NCBI RefSeq assembly: GCF_947499065.1
Contig: NZ_CANMMT010000006.1
Coordinates: forward strand, 177,536 to 241,535
DNA: 64,000 nt
Direction of reading: 5' to 3'
Source of the DNA: an uncultured Tenacibaculum sp.
Lineage (GTDB): Bacteria > Bacteroidota > Bacteroidia > Flavobacteriales > Flavobacteriaceae
Shown here: positions 60,802 to 64,000 of the stretch, in pieces
Numbering within the stretch: the stretch's first letter is position 1
Layout of the letters: each line of letters opens with the position of its first letter
Translations under genes and position numbers: made by a program
Notes under the pieces: model-generated
Databases searched by the model: none
Seen by the model: the letters and a program-made list of their open reading frames with translations, nothing else
What the model was told of the DNA's origin: nothing

Positions 60802-61941
60802 ATGAAAAATGTTTATTTAGATAATGCGGCAACAACCCCAATGTTGCCAGAGGTTGTGGAGGTTGTAAAGCAATCAATGATGGGGAATTTTGGTAATCCA
60901 TCGTCTACTCATCAGTTTGGAAGAAAAGCAAAAGCAGCTGTAGAAACGGCTAGAAAAAATATAGCGAAAGAATTTAATGTTTCATCAAATGAAATTTATT
61001 TTACGGCAGGAGGAACTGAAGCTGATAACTTAGTTTTGTATAATGCTGTTCTGAATATAGGTGTGACTAGAATTGTGACTTCTAAAATAGAGCATCATGC
61101 AGTGTTGCATACAGTTGAGTATTTACAGAAAAGCTATAATATAGAGGTGGATTATGTTGATGTAGATGAAAGGGGGAATATTTCCTTAAGTGGATTGGAA
61201 GAAATTTTAAAAAGGTCTAAGGAAAAAACTTTGGTGAGTTTAATGTATGTTAATAATGAAATAGGGAATTTACTGCCTGTAAATGATGTGGTTTTGTTGT
61301 GTGAAAAATATCAAGCGTATTTTCATTCAGATACGGTTCAAGCAATTGGGCATTATAAAATTGATTTAAAAAAAACACCGATAGATTTTATTGCAGCAAG
61401 TGCTCATAAATTTCACGGCCCTAAAGGTGTAGGGTTTATGTATGTAAAAAAAGGAGTTCCTTTAAAGCCAATGTTGCACGGAGGTAATCAGGAAAAAGGA
61501 GTGAGGTCAAGTACGGAGAATGTGCATGCTATTTTAGGTATGGAGAAGGCTTTGAGTATTTCGTGTGAAGGTCTTGAAGGTGATAAGAGGTCTATAGAAG
61601 AGGTGAAGAGTTATTTGGCAGGTGAGTTAAAAACTTATTTTAAAGGAGTAGAGTTTAATGGTGAGTCTTCGGATTTGAAAAAGAGTAGTTATACAATATT
61701 AAATGTGCGCTTTCCGGTGAATGAAAAGATGTTGTTGTTTAATTTGGATTTGGCTGGAGTTGCAGTTTCTGGAGGGAGTGCTTGTCAGAGTGGAGCAAGT
61801 AAAGGTTCGCATGTTTTGAGTGCTTTTTTATCGGAAGAAGAATCAAAAAAAACATCAGTTAGATTTTCGTTTAGTAAGTTGACAACGATACAAGATATAG
61901 ATTTTGCAATCGAAAAAATTAGAAATAGTCTAAAACTTTAA
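60802..61941 (+). CDS. Cysteine desulfurase (NifS/IscS class)
   Basis: This 379-aa class V aminotransferase begins VYLDNAATTPMLPEVVE. It has KIEHHAVLHTVEYL (PLP stacking His), HKFHGPKGVGFMYVKKG (Lys forming the PLP Schiff base), and the mobile active-site Cys in SGGSACQSGASKGSHVL. It releases sulfur from cysteine for Fe-S clusters or other sulfur cofactors. No isc/suf scaffold genes are adjacent, so the dedicated acceptor is unknown. A terminator follows. Confidence 0.93.
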   Translation: MKNVYLDNAATTPMLPEVVEVVKQSMMGNFGNPSSTHQFGRKAKAAVETARKNIAKEFNVSSNEIYFTAGGTEADNLVLYNAVLNIGVTRIVTSKIEHHAVLHTVEYLQKSYNIEVDYVDVDERGNISLSGLEEILKRSKEKTLVSLMYVNNEIGNLLPVNDVVLLCEKYQAYFHSDTVQAIGHYKIDLKKTPIDFIAASAHKFHGPKGVGFMYVKKGVPLKPMLHGGNQEKGVRSSTENVHAILGMEKALSISCEGLEGDKRSIEEVKSYLAGELKTYFKGVEFNGESSDLKKSSYTILNVRFPVNEKMLLFNLDLAGVAVSGGSACQSGASKGSHVLSAFLSEEESKKTSVRFSFSKLTTIQDIDFAIEKIRNSLKL

Positions 61942-61943
61942 AT

Positions 61944-61966
61944 AAGCCTTTTTAAGGCTTTTTTTT
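61944..61966 (+). terminator. Intrinsic terminator after the desulfurase gene
   Basis: AAGCCTT-TTT-AAGGCTT followed by a T-run, 2 bp beyond the stop codon. Confidence 0.85.
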
Positions 61967-62116
61967 GTTTTTTAAATAAAAACCCCTATATTTAGAAAAA
62001 TATTAACTTACATGGTTTTAAAAAGAGAGCTTTTTATTTTGTTTTCTTATTGAAATTTAATTTGTTATTTGTTTTTTCTATAATGTGACTTTTTGTAAAA
62101 AAAAGTATCTAAAAAT

Positions 62117-62145
62117 TTGAAAAGTAGTATTTATAATTATCTTTG
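62117..62145 (+). promoter_or_regulatory. Promoter of the surface-protein gene
   Basis: TTG at 62117-62119 and TATCTTTG at 62138-62145, spaced by 18 bp, match the Bacteroidota -33/-7 consensus. About 150 bp of leader follow to the ATG at 62298; the remaining gap (61967-62297) shows no other gene. Confidence 0.7.
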
Positions 62146-62297
62146 CACTACTTACAGTTGTCCCCCCAAACTATTAGTATTAATATTTTAAAGTGTTGAT
62201 ATTGTTAGTCTTGGGGATTTAAAAATTCTCAAACATTTTATAAAAAAGATTAAAATTCCCAAATTTTATTTGGGATAAGGATAATATATATAATAAT

Positions 62298-64000
62298 ATG
62301 AGGAAAAATTACCCCGACACTTCAAAGAATGGACCCCTGTTTTTTGTGTTTTTATTTTTTTTGTTAGTAAATAGTACTTTTGGTCAAACACAAACGATAA
62401 CTAAGTCTTATTCAGGCCCAACAGTTAGTATAGATGGAACAACTACTACATTACCAGGTATTACTTTCTTAGCTTCAGACTTTCCTGGGAACTGTAATAT
62501 TGTTATAGAAGATGTTAATGTAAGTATAACTTGGACGAAAACAGATGGTTCATGTGCATTTCCTAATGGAGGGAATTCTTTTCATGGAGAAACTAGATTT
62601 AGTATTTCCGCTCCAAGTGGGGGAACAGAAGTTTTAGCTCCTTTAAATACATGGTCAGGAGGAGCTAATATAGGTACAGTAACAACGATTTTTGATGATT
62701 CAGCAGTAGGTGCTCCCTCAGGAACTCCAGTTACAGGCACTTTTTTGCCTGATGGTAGCTTATCTAATTATATAGGAAATAGTCCTTTAGGTACATGGAA
62801 TTTGATAGGGCAGGATAGTGCAGGTCAAGATCCTTTGTGTGTAGAAAGTTATTCAGTTTCTATAACGGTTACAATAGTTGATACGGATTCTGATGGGGTC
62901 GCAGATTTTTGTGATTTAGATGATGATAATGATGGAATTTTAGATACTGTAGAGAACAATTGTGTAGGTAGTGTTAGTTATGAATTTTATGACTCTTATC
63001 CGGCAACAGATACTGTAGATGATATACCTACATCAGGTGCTTTAGCAACGGGTACTATTTCAAATTTTAATGTAGATAATTTATGGGGCACTCATACACC
63101 TGGTGATGATGAGAGATTTAGTGTGCGTTATAAAGCATTTATAACAATTAATACAAGTGGACTTTATACATTTTATACTACTTCGGATGATGGGTCTAAG
63201 TTGTTTGTTGATGGAACTGAAGTAGTAGATAATGATGGACCTCATGGTTCTCGAACAAGAAGTGGTCAAATAAATCTTAATGTAGGAGTATATGAGTTTG
63301 AGGTTTTGTTCTATGAAAGAACAGGAGCAGAGTCTCTGTCAGTAGAATATCAAGGCCCTTCTATATCTAGACAAACTATACCTTTTAGTCAGTTATCATG
63401 TTTCTTGGACACGGATAATGATGGGGTTCCTAATTATTTAGATACAGATTCGGATAATGATGGGTGTTTTGATGCTGTAGAAGGGGATGAAAATGTTGAT
63501 ATAACTAATTTGTCAAGTGGGAGAATAACGGGTGGAGTTGATGCTAATGGAGTCCCTCTTTATGTAAATTCTGGAGGCGCGGGAGATGTAGGAGGTGATC
63601 AAGGACAAGGATTAGGTACTAGTGCTACAAGTAACACAAATGCTGTCCCTAATTTGGTAATAACTAATCCAGCAGCGGTTTGTAGTCCAGCTACTGTAGA
63701 TATAACAGCTAGTGCAATTACTGCGGGGAGTACACCGGCAGCTGGAGGAACATATACTTATTGGACAAATGCAACAGCAACGAATGTATTAGCTAGCCCT
63801 AATGCTATTACTACAAGTGGAACGTATTATATAAAATTAGAGTCTGTGACAGGTTGTTATGAAATAGAACCTGTTGTTGTTACAGTAAATTCAAATCCAG
63901 GAGCTGCTGTAAACACTACAGCTAACGGAGCAATTTGTGAGGACGATACTAAAACATTAGTAGGAAGTCCAGTAGGAGGAACATGGAGTATTGTCTCAGG
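62298..64000 (+). CDS. Large secreted surface protein (PA14, Asp-rich repeats), 3' end beyond window
   Basis: The frame is open for 567 codons from the ATG at 62298 to the edge. The signal peptide ends STFGQT (about residue 31). Residues about 40-195 form a beta-sandwich ending with LGTWNLIGQDSAGQD, resembling proprotein-convertase P domains. Asp-rich thrombospondin type-3-like units follow (DTDSDGVADFCDLDDDNDGI near 197, again near 372). A PA14 domain lies around 230-365 (TSDDGSKLFVDGTEVVDND). From about 450 the sequence is Thr/Asn/Gly-rich, as in gliding or adhesin proteins. Such proteins usually end in a type IX secretion signal; that part is not in the window. Confidence 0.85.
   Translation, partial: MRKNYPDTSKNGPLFFVFLFFLLVNSTFGQTQTITKSYSGPTVSIDGTTTTLPGITFLASDFPGNCNIVIEDVNVSITWTKTDGSCAFPNGGNSFHGETRFSISAPSGGTEVLAPLNTWSGGANIGTVTTIFDDSAVGAPSGTPVTGTFLPDGSLSNYIGNSPLGTWNLIGQDSAGQDPLCVESYSVSITVTIVDTDSDGVADFCDLDDDNDGILDTVENNCVGSVSYEFYDSYPATDTVDDIPTSGALATGTISNFNVDNLWGTHTPGDDERFSVRYKAFITINTSGLYTFYTTSDDGSKLFVDGTEVVDNDGPHGSRTRSGQINLNVGVYEFEVLFYERTGAESLSVEYQGPSISRQTIPFSQLSCFLDTDNDGVPNYLDTDSDNDGCFDAVEGDENVDITNLSSGRITGGVDANGVPLYVNSGGAGDVGGDQGQGLGTSATSNTNAVPNLVITNPAAVCSPATVDITASAITAGSTPAAGGTYTYWTNATATNVLASPNAITTSGTYYIKLESVTGCYEIEPVVVTVNSNPGAAVNTTANGAICEDDTKTLVGSPVGGTWSIVS

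Noticed and set aside
1..64000. CRISPR arrays, tRNA genes, IS elements, prophage
   Set aside because: No regularly spaced repeats, cloverleaf sequences, transposase or phage structural genes were found.

Overview
The window is AT-rich chromosomal DNA from a marine-type flavobacterium (Bacteroidota, Flavobacteriaceae; Tenacibaculum/Polaribacter relatives are the best guess). The reasons are promoters of the TTTG-N(17-23)-TAnnTTTG type, few Shine-Dalgarno sites, and typical family gene orders: parA-parB-DUF5683-dapB-lepB-wbqC, DUF4834-yfhO, seven-helix AraC regulators, qNOR-RIC-Rrf2. A large surface protein with a PA14 domain and Asp-rich repeats runs off the right edge. No rRNA, tRNA, IS element, prophage or CRISPR array was seen.

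Layout. 1-10.7 kb (minus strand): a membrane-stress locus with a YjfI-like protein, PspA, a YqiJ-like OB-fold membrane protein, a flotillin, a 1620-aa AAA+ ATPase, a DUF4178/2491-like protein, a DUF1190-like lipoprotein and a DUF350 protein. It merges the parts that E. coli keeps in yjfIJKLM and yqiJK. A divergent XRE/S24-like regulator with repeated TAGCWAATAT sites probably controls it. 10.9-25.2 kb: housekeeping and accessory genes (NDH-2, AraC-GyrI, PanE-like, flavin reductase, a PPK2 kinase, a DEDD exonuclease, a GH3-beta-lactamase fusion, Crp/Fnr, LysR with a divergent hydrolase). 25.2-29.3 kb: nitric-oxide detoxification (qNOR, RIC/YtfE, a membrane protein, an Rrf2 Fe-S regulator) with three copies of one palindromic operator. 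29.3-41.4 kb: acyltransferase, BASS symporter, DUF4159, AraC regulators, RsmE, an outer-membrane protein with a Lys/Glu tail, YfhO. 41.6-46.7 kb: polysaccharide operon (two GT4, WecB, flippase). 46.8-53.5 kb: two Crp/Fnr paralogs, then WbqC, LepB, DapB, DUF5683, ParB, ParA. 53.5-56.8 kb: a secreted VWA protein placed between dnaN and a decayed copy of the dnaN 3' end. 56.9-62 kb: LpxR, two tandem PPK2 kinases, a phosphatase/arsenate-reductase-like protein, Smr, cysteine desulfurase. 62.3 kb to the end: the surface protein.

Most unusual signal. Several regulator genes sit beside short intergenic transcription units that no annotated gene explains. Each has a palindrome or direct repeat about 30-40 bp upstream of a TAnnTT(T/C)G box, then 70-155 bp, then an intrinsic terminator. 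An AraC gene is followed by two tandem, diverged copies whose long palindromes differ only by paired changes (31.9-32.4 kb). Each of two Crp/Fnr paralogs is followed by one unit with a TTAACATATGTTAA-type site (46.7 and 47.5 kb). A TPR-AraC gene has a divergent unit (41.4-41.6 kb). The predicted RNAs carry complementary G-rich (UAAGGGGA) and C-rich (UCCCCUUA) segments, and one has 13 nt of perfect complementarity to the leader of the neighbouring Crp/Fnr gene. These are read from sequence only; no expression data are available.
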